Shown: in pieces, positions 25,793-34,662 of the stretch
Layout: each line of letters starts with the position of its first letter
Numbering within the stretch: the stretch's first letter is position 1
Source: Microcaldota archaeon
GTDB taxonomy: Archaea > Micrarchaeota > Micrarchaeia > Micrarchaeales > Micrarchaeaceae
Length of the DNA stretch: 64,000 bases
Direction of reading: 5' to 3'
Assembly (NCBI GenBank): GCA_028866715.1
Contig: JAGWHO010000005.1
Location: forward strand, 1 to 64,000
Notes under the pieces: generated by a model
Seen by the model: only the letters and a program-made list of their open reading frames with translations
Told to the model about the DNA's origin: nothing
Databases searched by the model: none
Program-made: the position numbers and the translations under genes

Positions 25793-26533
25793 TCACAGGC
25801 CTGTGGGGACGTCGATGAAACTCGTTTCAATACCGAGCTTCTTCTCAAGCATCTTGCCTAGGGCCTTTACCCCGCTTGTCTCTGTCTTGTAGTGCCCTGC
25901 GAGCACAACATTGATTTTGCCCTCCTTTGCATCGTAGTAGTTCCAGGAGTTGGCCTCGCCTGTCACAAAAAGCTCAACGCCCTGCCTCACGGCCTCTTCT
26001 ATGTCGGCCCCACCGGCTCCGGATACGGCCGCAATCTTTCTCACCTTGCCATTTCCAAATCCCCATACCACAGACTTCGTGCCAAGCCCCTTGTCCAGAA
26101 GCTTTCTTATCGATGCGACGCTCATTTTCTTATCCAAGAATCCGGAGTAGCCGATGCCGTTGAATATCTTTGAGGGCTTGGCCCCGACGAGCCTGAGCAG
26201 GTACGCGTTGTGTCCATATCTCATGCTCTTGTCAAGAGGCAGGTGCGCAGCGTAAAGCGATATGTGATTCTTTTTCAGGAAGGCGGCCCTCCGCTTCGCA
26301 ATCCCGGCGATGTCTCTCTTGCCCTTCAGGAATATGCCGTGATGGACTACGAGCAGGTCGCACCCAAGACGTTTGGCTTTCAAGAACGAGTCCATGCATG
26401 CGTCGGTAGTGAGCCCTACCCTTTTCACATTTCGCGAGGCCCTGACCTGAAGGCCGTTTATGGCGACGTCAGGCACGCCTCTTACCCCTACCTCTTTGTT
26501 AAGCAGCTTTACAACCCTATCGAGCTCTGCCAT
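25793..26533 (-). CDS. NIF3/GTP cyclohydrolase I type 2-like protein
   Basis: 246 residues of the NIF3 family, which binds two metal ions. The ligand motifs are all present: VVHHG near 65, YAAHLPLD near 95, and the late FVTGEA and GHYKTET. The biochemical role is not settled; members have been proposed to act as GTP cyclohydrolases or metal-binding regulators. The ATG at 26533 is used; a GTG one codon upstream is an alternative. It is converged on by the hypothetical gene at 25202, and tRNA-Gly lies just upstream on the same strand. Confidence 0.88.
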   Translation of the reverse strand: MAELDRVVKLLNKEVGVRGVPDVAINGLQVRASRNVKRVGLTTDACMDSFLKAKRLGCDLLVVHHGIFLKGKRDIAGIAKRRAAFLKKNHISLYAAHLPLDKSMRYGHNAYLLRLVGAKPSKIFNGIGYSGFLDKKMSVASIRKLLDKGLGTKSVVWGFGNGKVRKIAAVSGAGGADIEEAVRQGVELFVTGEANSWNYYDAKEGKINVVLAGHYKTETSGVKALGKMLEKKLGIETSFIDVPTGL

Positions 26534-26555
26534 CACAACACGCTTGAAACGTAAG

Positions 26556-26630
26556 GTGCGACCGCCGGGATTTGAACCCGGGTTGCAGCCTTGGCAAGGC
26601 CGCGTCCTACCAGGCTAGACTACGATCGCA
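26556..26630 (-). tRNA. tRNA-Gly (GCC)
   Basis: The acceptor TGCGATC pairs with GGTCGCA (one G-U pair), and the T-arm is CCGGGTTCAAATCCCGG. The anticodon loop T-T-GCC-A-A sits on a good stem, giving GCC for glycine. CCA is not encoded and no intron is seen. Confidence 0.93.
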
Positions 26631-26677
26631 TGTTAGGATAAGATAGATTATGCAGGCATATATTCTTATCTGTAACC

Positions 26678-28060
26678 TCAGGTAACGCACATGGCTTTGC
26701 TCGGCAGCAGTATGGAGAAGCTGTTGCTGCTATAAGCTGTCTTTGATGCATCAAGGTTGATTATGCTCGAGAGCGGCACCCCATAGCCGTTGCCAAATGC
26801 AACTATCGGATAGCTGCCCACGCTCGAGTTGAAGGAGTATGGCGCATATGCGCCAACACCCTCATAGATCATGTACGGCCAGGCGTTGGAGACTACCCTG
26901 CAGTTCGCATACCCTAAAGACGCAAGCTCCGCCTTTGCCTGCGATAGAACAGAGCCGGGATTGTTCGCGTTGTATGCCAATGAATTAGTTCCTGGGGCTG
27001 TGACAAGCAGATAGTATAAGCACGAAGCGGCTGCAACCGCGATTGCAGCCATCGCTATGCGCGCAACGAACCCCCTGTCAGAAGACCATTTGTCAAGGAT
27101 TGCTGCGGCAATCACGCACACGGCCATAGCGATGAGGTAGCCGTACCTTAGCTGATCAAATTGGCCTTTCCTGAGTGATACGGCTGTGGATGCCACTACC
27201 GACAGTACGAGAAAGACGAGCAGCAGGCGCGCTATGTCGCGCCTCATGAATGCTGAAAGCGCAGCCCTTGCCCTTTTCGCCCCTAGGATGGAAAGCCCAA
27301 ACGCAAGAATCGCAATGGGATACGCAATGGCGCCAAGGAACGGTATCAGCGGCACGCTCAAAGGCGCATTCCCGAGCACATTGACATCTATGGCAGCCAC
27401 GTAACTGGCTATGGGTGATCCGAAGAAATACGCATTGAAGGCGAGCCATGGGGCGGTCACAGCGACGAATAATGCAAGGCCTGCCATGACCTTTCTACTC
27501 CCGCCAAGGAACACCACCATAGGCAGGAATATGAGCGCAGTCTCCTTGCCAAGGCCTGCGAGGCCGATGAAAAGCCCGGCAACCGGGTGCTTCTTGTACA
27601 GCAAACCAAGTGCGATCAGCATGAATATGACAGAAAGCAACTCCTCGCTGTTGATGAACAGCGAGAGCATTATGAAATACGGGCTGATGAAGAGCGCAAG
27701 CGAGACAAGGTAATCCATCCTCATCTGTCTTGCCATGACAAGGATAGAGGCGGCGAACATGGCGTATACAAGAATCAGGTAGGGCAGTATAGGGTTCGAG
27801 AATATCGGTATCAGCAGCATGAATATGGAGGGCGAGAGCGCGTCCCTGAATATCTCTATGTATGTCGTCCCGTTCTGTATGGTGAGGCTGCCCTGTATCG
27901 CATATGCCTTCGACAGGAAGAACTGGCTCATGAAGCCCTTCGCGTTAAGGTAATGGGTCACGAGATCCCATGCGGGCCCTTGAATGAAGTATAGGAGCAG
28001 CAGCAGCGCAAGCCCTGCAGCCACAATACCGCCGGCAAGGGCTAGCCTCTGTCTTTCCAT
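26678..28060 (-). CDS. GT-C-like polytopic membrane glycosyltransferase
   Basis: 460 residues with about eleven predicted membrane helices. After the first helix comes GPAWDLVTHYLNAKGF, an acidic first loop typical of GT-C enzymes of the PMT/ArnT type, where Asp residues act in catalysis on lipid-linked sugars. The C-terminal part (about 360-460) is an extracytoplasmic domain with N-glycosylation sequons. It probably takes part in glycosylation of surface proteins or lipids. The family assignment rests on layout rather than a firm signature. Confidence 0.55.
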   Translation of the reverse strand: MERQRLALAGGIVAAGLALLLLLYFIQGPAWDLVTHYLNAKGFMSQFFLSKAYAIQGSLTIQNGTTYIEIFRDALSPSIFMLLIPIFSNPILPYLILVYAMFAASILVMARQMRMDYLVSLALFISPYFIMLSLFINSEELLSVIFMLIALGLLYKKHPVAGLFIGLAGLGKETALIFLPMVVFLGGSRKVMAGLALFVAVTAPWLAFNAYFFGSPIASYVAAIDVNVLGNAPLSVPLIPFLGAIAYPIAILAFGLSILGAKRARAALSAFMRRDIARLLLVFLVLSVVASTAVSLRKGQFDQLRYGYLIAMAVCVIAAAILDKWSSDRGFVARIAMAAIAVAAASCLYYLLVTAPGTNSLAYNANNPGSVLSQAKAELASLGYANCRVVSNAWPYMIYEGVGAYAPYSFNSSVGSYPIVAFGNGYGVPLSSIINLDASKTAYSSNSFSILLPSKAMCVT

Positions 28061-28121
28061 GCACTAACTATGCGTTCGCAACAATTAAATATTTCGGAAA
28101 ACATCAAGTATCACTGTTTCT

Positions 28122-29525
28122 ATGGTCGAAAAGAAGGACAATTGCGCTTCTCGAGGCGGAGGCGGCACTGGCGCCGTTGTAGGGGACTTAGGCACAAAGG
28201 AAGAGACCTGGGATCACCATAGCTCCTACCAATGGACCTATTTCACAGAGGAGATAAAGCAGTTCATCGATTTTCATCTCGCAAAGAGGCTCACAGGCAG
28301 GAACCTAGACATAGGCGGAGGCTGGTACCTCCCATATCAGAACTCTGATGTCGTAGACATATCCTCGAAGGCGCTCAAGTACAACCCTGCACCAAAATAC
28401 AGGAAGCACCACCTTGACCTGGATGCGATATCCAAAGGCAAGAAGCTCCCGTTCGGTGATAACACATTCGACTCTGCGACAATGATAAGCGTTATCCAGT
28501 ACCTCAAAGCCCCATGGGACGTTATCTATGAGATCAAGAGAGTGCTCAAGCCAGGCGCTGAGCTCTACATCATAGGCGCGCAAGATGCGGGGCTGTACGA
28601 GCTAAGGGCAGAAAGGGGTTTCGACAATATGGGCCAGGTGGCGAAGCGCATCATGTCAAAAAATTACGATGTGCTTATCGAGCCGATACCTACTCCTCAA
28701 GCCAACACGACGGAGTTCTCATCCATATGCGTCGCAATGCCTGACGAGAACGGCGTGTCAGCAATCAGGGACAAGTCCAGAAGAATGCAGGAGGCAAGGT
28801 CCTTCGATTCTAAAAAATTCCTAAGGGCGTGGGCTGTTCAAGAGGAGAGAATTGAAGTTTCTAAGCTCAACCAGATACGCGAGTATCCTATCACCAAGTA
28901 TGCCAAGGAGCTTCTTGAAAGGATCGAAAGGTTCGCAAAAGAGTACAGCAAAACGACCGGGAATATCCCAATATTCTTCAACGAGAGCCTGCCTCAGGAA
29001 TTCCACATGTGGCTGCCTTATGACCATCCGTTCATATACGTTGCAACAATATCGTGCAGGGAATCAGAAAGATTCCCCAGGGTACCGGACGAGATGCTCA
29101 AGCACCATGGCATAAGGGCATCAAACTATTCCGGCTTCCTTCCTGGGACTGCCGCAGACCTGGACGCTCTGTTGAACAAGCCTGATAAGGAAGACATGCT
29201 CCATTTTGCAAGATTCCTTAGCATTACGAAGCTAAATTCTGCTGCCATAGACCTTGAGAAGAGGATATGGGCGAGCGTCATGCAGAGCGGCACGTTCGAT
29301 TATCTTGTAGAGGTCTACAGGGCCAACGCGGCGATGCTGCATTCTACAGCGTCTCAGAACAAGCAGAAAAGGAGGGTCGATGCACTTATCGAGAAGAAGA
29401 TGCATATCGAGTCAAGGCCCGACATCATCTCAGGCCACGGCAGTTTTGAGTTTGAGACTTACAGAGGATCGCTCATGCGAACGATCGACCCGCTAACGAG
29501 CGTTTCAGTTCCATACTACGATTAA
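28122..29525 (+). CDS. SAM-dependent methyltransferase with long C-terminal region
   Basis: 467 residues. A glycine-rich start (SRGGGGTGAVVG) precedes a class I methyltransferase domain: motif I NLDIGGGW near 62, DVVDIS, LPFGDNTFDSATMISVIQYL and IKRVLKPGAELYII. This is the methyltransferase-11 type. The 280 residues after about 190 carry no motif I recognise and may bind the substrate. It lies between a glycosyltransferase-like gene and tRNA-Phe; its target is unknown. An AT-rich box, AATTAAATATTT, lies about 30 bases upstream. Confidence 0.78.
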   Translation: MVEKKDNCASRGGGGTGAVVGDLGTKEETWDHHSSYQWTYFTEEIKQFIDFHLAKRLTGRNLDIGGGWYLPYQNSDVVDISSKALKYNPAPKYRKHHLDLDAISKGKKLPFGDNTFDSATMISVIQYLKAPWDVIYEIKRVLKPGAELYIIGAQDAGLYELRAERGFDNMGQVAKRIMSKNYDVLIEPIPTPQANTTEFSSICVAMPDENGVSAIRDKSRRMQEARSFDSKKFLRAWAVQEERIEVSKLNQIREYPITKYAKELLERIERFAKEYSKTTGNIPIFFNESLPQEFHMWLPYDHPFIYVATISCRESERFPRVPDEMLKHHGIRASNYSGFLPGTAADLDALLNKPDKEDMLHFARFLSITKLNSAAIDLEKRIWASVMQSGTFDYLVEVYRANAAMLHSTASQNKQKRRVDALIEKKMHIESRPDIISGHGSFEFETYRGSLMRTIDPLTSVSVPYYD

Positions 29526-29532
29526 ATAAGGA

Positions 29533-29607
29533 TGCCGCAGGCAGGATTTGAACCTGCGACCTATCCGTCTTCAGCGGATCGCTGCTCCCGGGCTGAGCTA
29601 CTGCGGC
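29533..29607 (-). tRNA. tRNA-Phe (GAA)
   Basis: The acceptor GCCGCAG pairs with CTGCGGC, and the T-arm is GCAGGTTCAAATCCTGC. The anticodon loop C-T-GAA-G-A on stem ATCCG/CGGAT gives GAA for phenylalanine. Position 37 is G, the base that Taw1 (encoded at 40094) converts to a wyosine derivative. Its 5' end overlaps the end of a LAGLIDADG gene. Confidence 0.95.
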
Positions 29608-30260
29608 ACAATAGGCTGAATAAGATTATGACTTACGAGTTTATTAATATGCCTATTGTTCGAAAAGCCAATTTCATCCATCCATTTCTTCAACATCCCA
29701 TATCCGTATAAGGCAGTCTTATACTCTGGATTGTATCGCCCTCGTTGGAAGACCCTAGCCCTTGCCCTAAACCCGTGTTCAAGGAGCAATCCGTTAATCT
29801 GTGCCGAAAGCCCTTTACTTATGGTACCTATCTCTAAAGTAGGATAAATTGCAGCCTTGTAGGTCTTTTTGCTGAAGAAGACAGTGCCGTCAGTGTCCAT
29901 GATGCCCCTTAATGTGTATTTGGAATACCTCCAACCCGCCTTTAGTATCCTCTTTGGGATTGCAACGTGTTTTGCCTTTCCATATCCCGCGTGTATGCCC
30001 AAGCCCACAAACGTATCAAAGGCAACCTTATGCTGAAGACGCATGTGAAGCCACCTGCCTTTCTTATGCTCCCTTACATGAATGGCGTATGGCATCTTTC
30101 CGAAGAGTGTGTAAAACCGACTGCTTAGGTGCTTGAAATAATCCATATCAAGATCCGGATGGCCTGTCATATCAACCCTGTACCTTTTCCCATCGGTCCA
30201 TAGGTTTCCGTCTCCGATTACGGTGCCTACGACCTCGCAAAGCTCTTCTGTTATCTCCAT
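29598..30260 (-). CDS. LAGLIDADG homing endonuclease overlapping tRNA-Phe
   Basis: 220 residues with the two diagnostic helices: EVVGTVIGDG at about 9-18 and LRGIMDTDGT at about 117-126. Both end in an acidic residue, as needed for metal binding, so it may be an active monomer. The reading frame ends in a TAG that lies inside the tRNA-Phe acceptor region (CCG-CAG-TAG), so the gene and tRNA overlap by 10 bases on the same strand. No intron is seen in the tRNA, so this is a free-standing homing gene lodged at a tRNA locus, or the remnant of an intron-borne one. Confidence 0.85.
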   Translation of the reverse strand: MEITEELCEVVGTVIGDGNLWTDGKRYRVDMTGHPDLDMDYFKHLSSRFYTLFGKMPYAIHVREHKKGRWLHMRLQHKVAFDTFVGLGIHAGYGKAKHVAIPKRILKAGWRYSKYTLRGIMDTDGTVFFSKKTYKAAIYPTLEIGTISKGLSAQINGLLLEHGFRARARVFQRGRYNPEYKTALYGYGMLKKWMDEIGFSNNRHINKLVSHNLIQPIVPQ

Positions 30261-30319
30261 CAGGCCACCGGTGATTTTACGTAATATAAGAATTTATATC
30301 TGCATTCCGAATCCTAATC

Positions 30320-31882
30320 ATGGCCTTGTCCTGGGATGAGCTCTCACCGTCAAACAGGCTTGTCAACACCCAATCGGTGGAGCCAAGGGCATACCAGATA
30401 AACATAACCAAGAGCGTCTTCACAGGCAAGAACACTCTTGTCATACTGCCGACAGGGCTCGGCAAGACGCTTATCGCTGTATTCGCAATAGCGAACGCGC
30501 TCAGCAACGGCAAGAAGGCCATCCTTCTCGCGCCGACGAAGCCGCTAAGCGAGCAGCACTACAACTCCCTGCAGAAATTGTTGAACATAGAATCCGAGAG
30601 GATACTCCTGCTCACAGGAAGCATGGCGGGAAGCAAGAGGGCTGAGCTGGAATCAGAGGCAAAGGTCATATCAGCTACGCCGCAGACCATTGCGAACGAC
30701 TTGAAGAACGCAAGGCTCTCCCTTGACGAGGTCGGTGTCGTTGTCTTTGACGAGTGCCACAGGGCATCGGGAAGATATGCTTACACATACATCGCAGACG
30801 AGTGCAAGCTGAAGGGCGTGCAGCTTGTCGGCCTGACCGCGTCGCCAGGAGGCGACAAGAAGAAGATAGATGCGCTCATATCTACGCTTGCAATTAACAA
30901 CATCGAGATAAGGATATCGTCGGACCTTGACGTCGAGCCGTATGTCATGGACAAGAGCCTGCACGTGCTCTATGTCGAGAAAGGGAAACTTATTGACTCA
31001 ACGCTGGCAATATTGAAGCCAGTGATAGACGAACATCTCTCCAACCTCTACAAGTACGGTCTAAGCCCGTTCAAGAACTTCGAGAATATGCCGAAAGGGC
31101 GATTCCTGCAAATAGGCGACAACATCTCAAAGCTGCAGGCGCAGAACTACAAGTACATGGCCATGTTCAACTACGTATATGTGCTGAATCTTGTGCACGC
31201 CTACGACCTTCTCAGCACAGAGGGCCTGCATCCGTTCGCGACTTACATGCACACCCTTGAGACAAGGGAGAAGAAGAGCAGGGCGGTGAACAGCATACTG
31301 TCGAACAAGTCTGTAGTCTCTGCGATAAAAACAGTGCGCGACGCGATAGAACGAGGCGAAGAGCACCCGAAGATGATAACGATAATCAACCTGCTCAAGA
31401 AGGAGCTTAACGGAAAATCCGTGATAATATTCGCGCAGTACAGGTCAACGATAAAGCGGTTGGAGGAGCTGCTCAACCTCAATGGCATAGAGGCAAGGGC
31501 GTTCGTGGGAAAGAAGGACGGAGTAACGCAGTACCAGCAGCAGGAGACCATTCAGCAGTTCAGGGACAACAAGTTCAGGGTGCTGGTGGCCACATCTATA
31601 GGCGAAGAGGGGCTTGACATACCGAGCGTCGATGCCGTAATATTTTACGAGTCAATACCAAACGAGATAAGGAACATACAGAGAAGAGGAAGGGCCGGCA
31701 GGATGAAGTACGGAGAGGTCTTCATCCTTGTAGCCCTAAGGACGAAAGACGAGACCTATCTCATGATATCAAGGCTCAGGGAGAAGAGAATGCGCGACCT
31801 GATAATGAAGATTAAGTCTGACATGTCCAGGCATGCGATACAGAGCCATGCGCCATATGAGAGGGGCCAGAAGACGCTGTAA
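30320..31882 (+). CDS. Hef-like SF2 helicase lacking the nuclease domain
   Basis: 520 residues, matching the N-terminal helicase part of archaeal Hef and of FANCM. The motifs are LPTGLGKT, APTKPLSEQH, DECH, GLTASPGG, ATSIGEEGLDIPSV and QRRGRAGR. Between the two RecA lobes lies the alpha-helical thumb insertion typical of Hef. The XPF/ERCC4 nuclease and HhH domains are missing; the protein ends after motif VI with a short tail. It should remodel forked or branched DNA. An Hjc resolvase is encoded 670 bases downstream, offering a nuclease partner. Confidence 0.88.
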   Translation: MALSWDELSPSNRLVNTQSVEPRAYQINITKSVFTGKNTLVILPTGLGKTLIAVFAIANALSNGKKAILLAPTKPLSEQHYNSLQKLLNIESERILLLTGSMAGSKRAELESEAKVISATPQTIANDLKNARLSLDEVGVVVFDECHRASGRYAYTYIADECKLKGVQLVGLTASPGGDKKKIDALISTLAINNIEIRISSDLDVEPYVMDKSLHVLYVEKGKLIDSTLAILKPVIDEHLSNLYKYGLSPFKNFENMPKGRFLQIGDNISKLQAQNYKYMAMFNYVYVLNLVHAYDLLSTEGLHPFATYMHTLETREKKSRAVNSILSNKSVVSAIKTVRDAIERGEEHPKMITIINLLKKELNGKSVIIFAQYRSTIKRLEELLNLNGIEARAFVGKKDGVTQYQQQETIQQFRDNKFRVLVATSIGEEGLDIPSVDAVIFYESIPNEIRNIQRRGRAGRMKYGEVFILVALRTKDETYLMISRLREKRMRDLIMKIKSDMSRHAIQSHAPYERGQKTL

Positions 31883-31924
31883 TAAATATTTCCTGATTGC
31901 ATACTCTAATGTGGTCTATTGAAG

Positions 31925-32512
31925 ATGCAGATGAAAGAAACAGAGCTTGAGCGATTGACGGTTCTTGAGCTCATACAGAATGTGCCAGGGGTGATAGAAT
32001 ACCACAAGAACGGCACCAAGCTAAACTCCGGAATCGTAAGCACGATACGTTTCAATCTTGAATTGGTGCTCTCACTGTCTATGGGCTTAGATGCCGTGTC
32101 CGAGGTGTTCATGGCTGAGGCTAAGCCTTATTATTCGATGAACTCTGTAAACCAGATAGGCGGCGAGGCAACAGGAGCAATCCCGATAATAAGCGGCATG
32201 CTGTCAAAGGCGTTAAAGTACGAGATGGAAATCAGCGGCTTCTGGGTATCAAAAGACGGCAAGGTAAATGGCTCAATATTCGAGTATCAGGATTACATCA
32301 ACGTAGATGATGTTTCAACTACTGGAGGTTCGTTCAACAGAGTAAGCGCAGTCGCAGCAAGGTATAACTCTCTGCCGCATGCTGCATTCGCGATAATAGA
32401 CAGGGGCGCCGAGCCTGCTTACGAGAAAGCAGGGGTGCGGTACAAGTACATGTTCACAGAGCAAGAGGCTCTTCAGGGCACAGAGTATGAACATCTGCTA
32501 AGACGCATCTAG
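31925..32512 (+). CDS. phosphoribosyltransferase, orotate-PRTase-like
   Basis: 195 residues of the type I PRTase fold. The PRPP-binding loop is INVDDVSTTGGSF near 120-132, equivalent to the V-x-V-x-D-V-x-T-T-G-G-S of OPRT. Sequence before it, MGLDAVSEVFMAEAKPYYS, fits the PPi-binding region but lacks the usual flexible-loop lysine pattern. It may make OMP in pyrimidine synthesis or be a related PRTase. An ATG at 31925 is used; a TTG two codons earlier is also possible. It lies in a plus-strand run with the helicase, Hjc and a GT2 enzyme. Confidence 0.65.
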   Translation: MQMKETELERLTVLELIQNVPGVIEYHKNGTKLNSGIVSTIRFNLELVLSLSMGLDAVSEVFMAEAKPYYSMNSVNQIGGEATGAIPIISGMLSKALKYEMEISGFWVSKDGKVNGSIFEYQDYINVDDVSTTGGSFNRVSAVAARYNSLPHAAFAIIDRGAEPAYEKAGVRYKYMFTEQEALQGTEYEHLLRRI

Positions 32513-32551
32513 CTTTTTAATATTAAGTTGCCATATAACAGCGGCGATTCG

Positions 32552-32935
32552 GTGCTCAGGTATGCTAAAGGCGCGGCTGGCGAGAGGGAACTTCTCAACT
32601 TCCTTTATGACAGGAAATACTCCGTAATAAGGTCGGCTGGCAGCGGCGTCAACTCTATAAGCCCGGACATAGTCGCGATAAAGGAGGGCAAAGGGCTTGC
32701 GTTCGAGTGCAAGGCGTGGAATAGGGGCAGCCTCTCGATCGAGCCCGAGAAGCATGCTGCGCTCTCAGAATGGGAGCGCAACACCGGCATGGGCACGTAC
32801 ATGGCATGGAGGATGAACGGCGGCGCATGGTTCTTCATAAAATTGGGCGAGATGAAGAGAACAGAGAAGAACTTCACAGTTACGAAGAAGATAGCGGTCC
32901 AGATTAACAGGACTATAGAATCAATAATGGTCTGA
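32552..32935 (+). CDS. hjc: archaeal Holliday junction resolvase Hjc
   Basis: 127 residues from GTG 32552. It has the Hjc signature: KGAAGERELL with the metal-binding Glu, VIRSAGSG, PDIVAIKEGKG with the catalytic Asp, and FECKAW with E-x-K, all of the PD-(D/E)XK nuclease fold. The start is chosen because the AT-rich box TTTTTAATATTAA at 32514-32526 places the transcript start near 32548, and because Hjc proteins begin a few residues ahead of the KG-x-x-x-ERE motif; a TTG at 32528 would add eight residues. It cleaves four-way junctions during recombination. Confidence 0.9.
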   Translation: MLRYAKGAAGERELLNFLYDRKYSVIRSAGSGVNSISPDIVAIKEGKGLAFECKAWNRGSLSIEPEKHAALSEWERNTGMGTYMAWRMNGGAWFFIKLGEMKRTEKNFTVTKKIAVQINRTIESIMV

Positions 32936-32942
32936 CGGTGCT

Positions 32943-34031
32943 TTGTTGCAGCTTTGGCTTATCGCTTATGTCTCATTTGTCGCATTGCTCTCTCTCGGGC
33001 TTCTTGCGCTGAATCTGAGGCCTAGGAAGGTTGAAAGCCACAAGGCAAAGAGCAGTTTCAAACCCAAGACGCTTGTCATAGTGCCGTGCAAGGGCATGGA
33101 CCTGACCCTCAAAGAGAACCTCTCATCGATGAAGTCGCAGAGCTACTCGAACTACGATCTTATGGCCGTAGCCGATTCGAATGACGATCCTGCGCTAAAC
33201 GTGATCAAACGACTCAAGATACCCTACATCTTGGCGACCGGGCCCCTGAACGGCGCAAGCGGCAAGGTCAGGGCAATATGCGCTGCGATATCCAAGATGA
33301 GAGGGTATTCAATATACGTGATAGCCGATTCAGATGTGCTGCCTGAGAGGGAGTGGCTCTCCAAGATGGTAGCCCCGTTTACCGACAGGCGCGTAGGGAT
33401 GTCAACCGCATTCCCCATCTTCAAGCCAACGAATGGTTTCTGGCCAAGAGTCAAATACGCGTGGGGCTTCGTAGGCCAGGGCCTAATGGAGTCGGAACTC
33501 ACCAGGTTCGGCTGGGGCGGGTCTATGGCATTCAGAAGTGACCTCATCGACAGCAAGAACCTGAGGACCTTAAGGAAAGCGGTATCCGATGACATAGCGC
33601 TGACAAAGATGGTCCTGGCAAAGGGCTTTAAGATAGCTTATGCGGTAGATGCGCATGTAGTTGTCAACACAAACGACGATCTCAAACAACTGCTTGAGTG
33701 GTCTACCAGGCAGACTGCCCTGTCAATAGCTGGTTACGGGAGGAACTACAGGATCGCGCTGGTTTTCTATCCAGCAAACATACTTGTGCTGCTCTCAGGC
33801 ATAGCGCTAGCGATTCTGGTAAACCCTCTGCTGGCGCTGCTCCTGGCGCCGTTCGCCGTGGGTGCGGTAAGAACCTATAGAAGAGACAGGGACAGGCACC
33901 CAAGCGTGCTTGCCATATACCCGATAATGTGCTTCTTCTATCTGGGGAACATACTTGCGGCAAGTCGCATGAATCGGATAACCTGGCGCGGAGCGACCTA
34001 CAGCATATCAGGGCTACGCAAGCCAGGGTGA
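32943..34031 (+). CDS. family 2 glycosyltransferase, membrane-bound (GT21/HpnI-like)
   Basis: 362 residues. A membrane helix (about 4-24), then a GT-A catalytic domain: LVIVPCKGMD, VADSND, IADSDVLPE with the metal-binding DxD-like motif, SDDIALT and the late RQT-x-x-x-x, equivalent to (Q/R)xxRW. Three membrane helices lie at the C-terminus. This layout matches ceramide glucosyltransferase-like enzymes, which add sugars to lipids. The start is one of two adjoining TTG codons, 8 bases after Hjc. It may make a glycolipid or a lipid-linked sugar. Confidence 0.82.
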   Translation: MLQLWLIAYVSFVALLSLGLLALNLRPRKVESHKAKSSFKPKTLVIVPCKGMDLTLKENLSSMKSQSYSNYDLMAVADSNDDPALNVIKRLKIPYILATGPLNGASGKVRAICAAISKMRGYSIYVIADSDVLPEREWLSKMVAPFTDRRVGMSTAFPIFKPTNGFWPRVKYAWGFVGQGLMESELTRFGWGGSMAFRSDLIDSKNLRTLRKAVSDDIALTKMVLAKGFKIAYAVDAHVVVNTNDDLKQLLEWSTRQTALSIAGYGRNYRIALVFYPANILVLLSGIALAILVNPLLALLLAPFAVGAVRTYRRDRDRHPSVLAIYPIMCFFYLGNILAASRMNRITWRGATYSISGLRKPG

Positions 34032-34138
34032 GAGCGGGTTTTCCGTCGAAAAAGATGCCACAATTTTATACGTCGCTATACAGGGTATTCAGTTAGCTTT
34101 TTAAACCCACCGCTAGCATCATTATATCAGTGATACAA

Positions 34139-34519
34139 ATGGCGGCAAAAGGAACGAAAGCATGGGGCAGCGTATTGCGCTTCATCGCTAGCCTGATCTT
34201 CCTGTACGTGATATTCGCAGGAGTGAGTCAGATTAACGGTGCTGGCAATCCGGCTGCGCTATGGGTGCCACTACTGTTCGCAGGAGCAGTAATCAGCTCG
34301 ATAGCTCTGTTCTTCATGAGCATAGCGGGCATAGCGATGCCAAGCAAGGAGGGTGCGATGTTCGGAAGCAAGATCTCGACGTTCGCATCCCTGACGCTGC
34401 TGGCCCTTACTGTGTTTGCCTCGTCAACATGGACGGTCAACACATGGGGTTGGTACGTGATAGTCGGTTTCATAATCGGCTGGATCGGAAGCGCAATAGA
34501 CTGGCACGGTAAGGCGTAA
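34139..34519 (+). CDS. hypothetical four-TM membrane protein
   Basis: 126 residues with four hydrophobic helices (about 12-32, 42-62, 74-92 and 99-118). There is no recognised motif and few charged residues. A BRE/TATA-like box, CTTTTTAAACC near 34098, lies about 40 bases upstream. A GTG at 34130 would add three residues. A strong terminator-like hairpin follows at once. Confidence 0.6.
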   Translation: MAAKGTKAWGSVLRFIASLIFLYVIFAGVSQINGAGNPAALWVPLLFAGAVISSIALFFMSIAGIAMPSKEGAMFGSKISTFASLTLLALTVFASSTWTVNTWGWYVIVGFIIGWIGSAIDWHGKA

Positions 34520-34551
34520 TCCTTTTTACGCCTTTTTTCTTTTTCTTTTTG
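34511..34551 (+). terminator. intrinsic-like terminator
   Basis: A perfect 9-base-pair stem, AAGGCGTAA with TTACGCCTT and a 6-base loop, is followed by an almost pure T/C tract of about 18 bases. The TAA stop of the membrane protein is the end of the 5' arm. Confidence 0.75.
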
Positions 34552-34662
34552 TTTCCACTTTTTCCGGGGAGCCATATCCCCGCATTGTCAAAATAACAAA
34601 GAAACGCGCGGATTTTGCCGTTCGCGAAGCTTTTATATATTTGAACGATGCCAGTGGTATCC

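Noticed and set aside
30277-30522. 81-codon minus-strand ORF between the LAGLIDADG and Hef-like genes
   Set aside because: It is antisense to the start of the helicase, including its Walker A region, and has no independent support.
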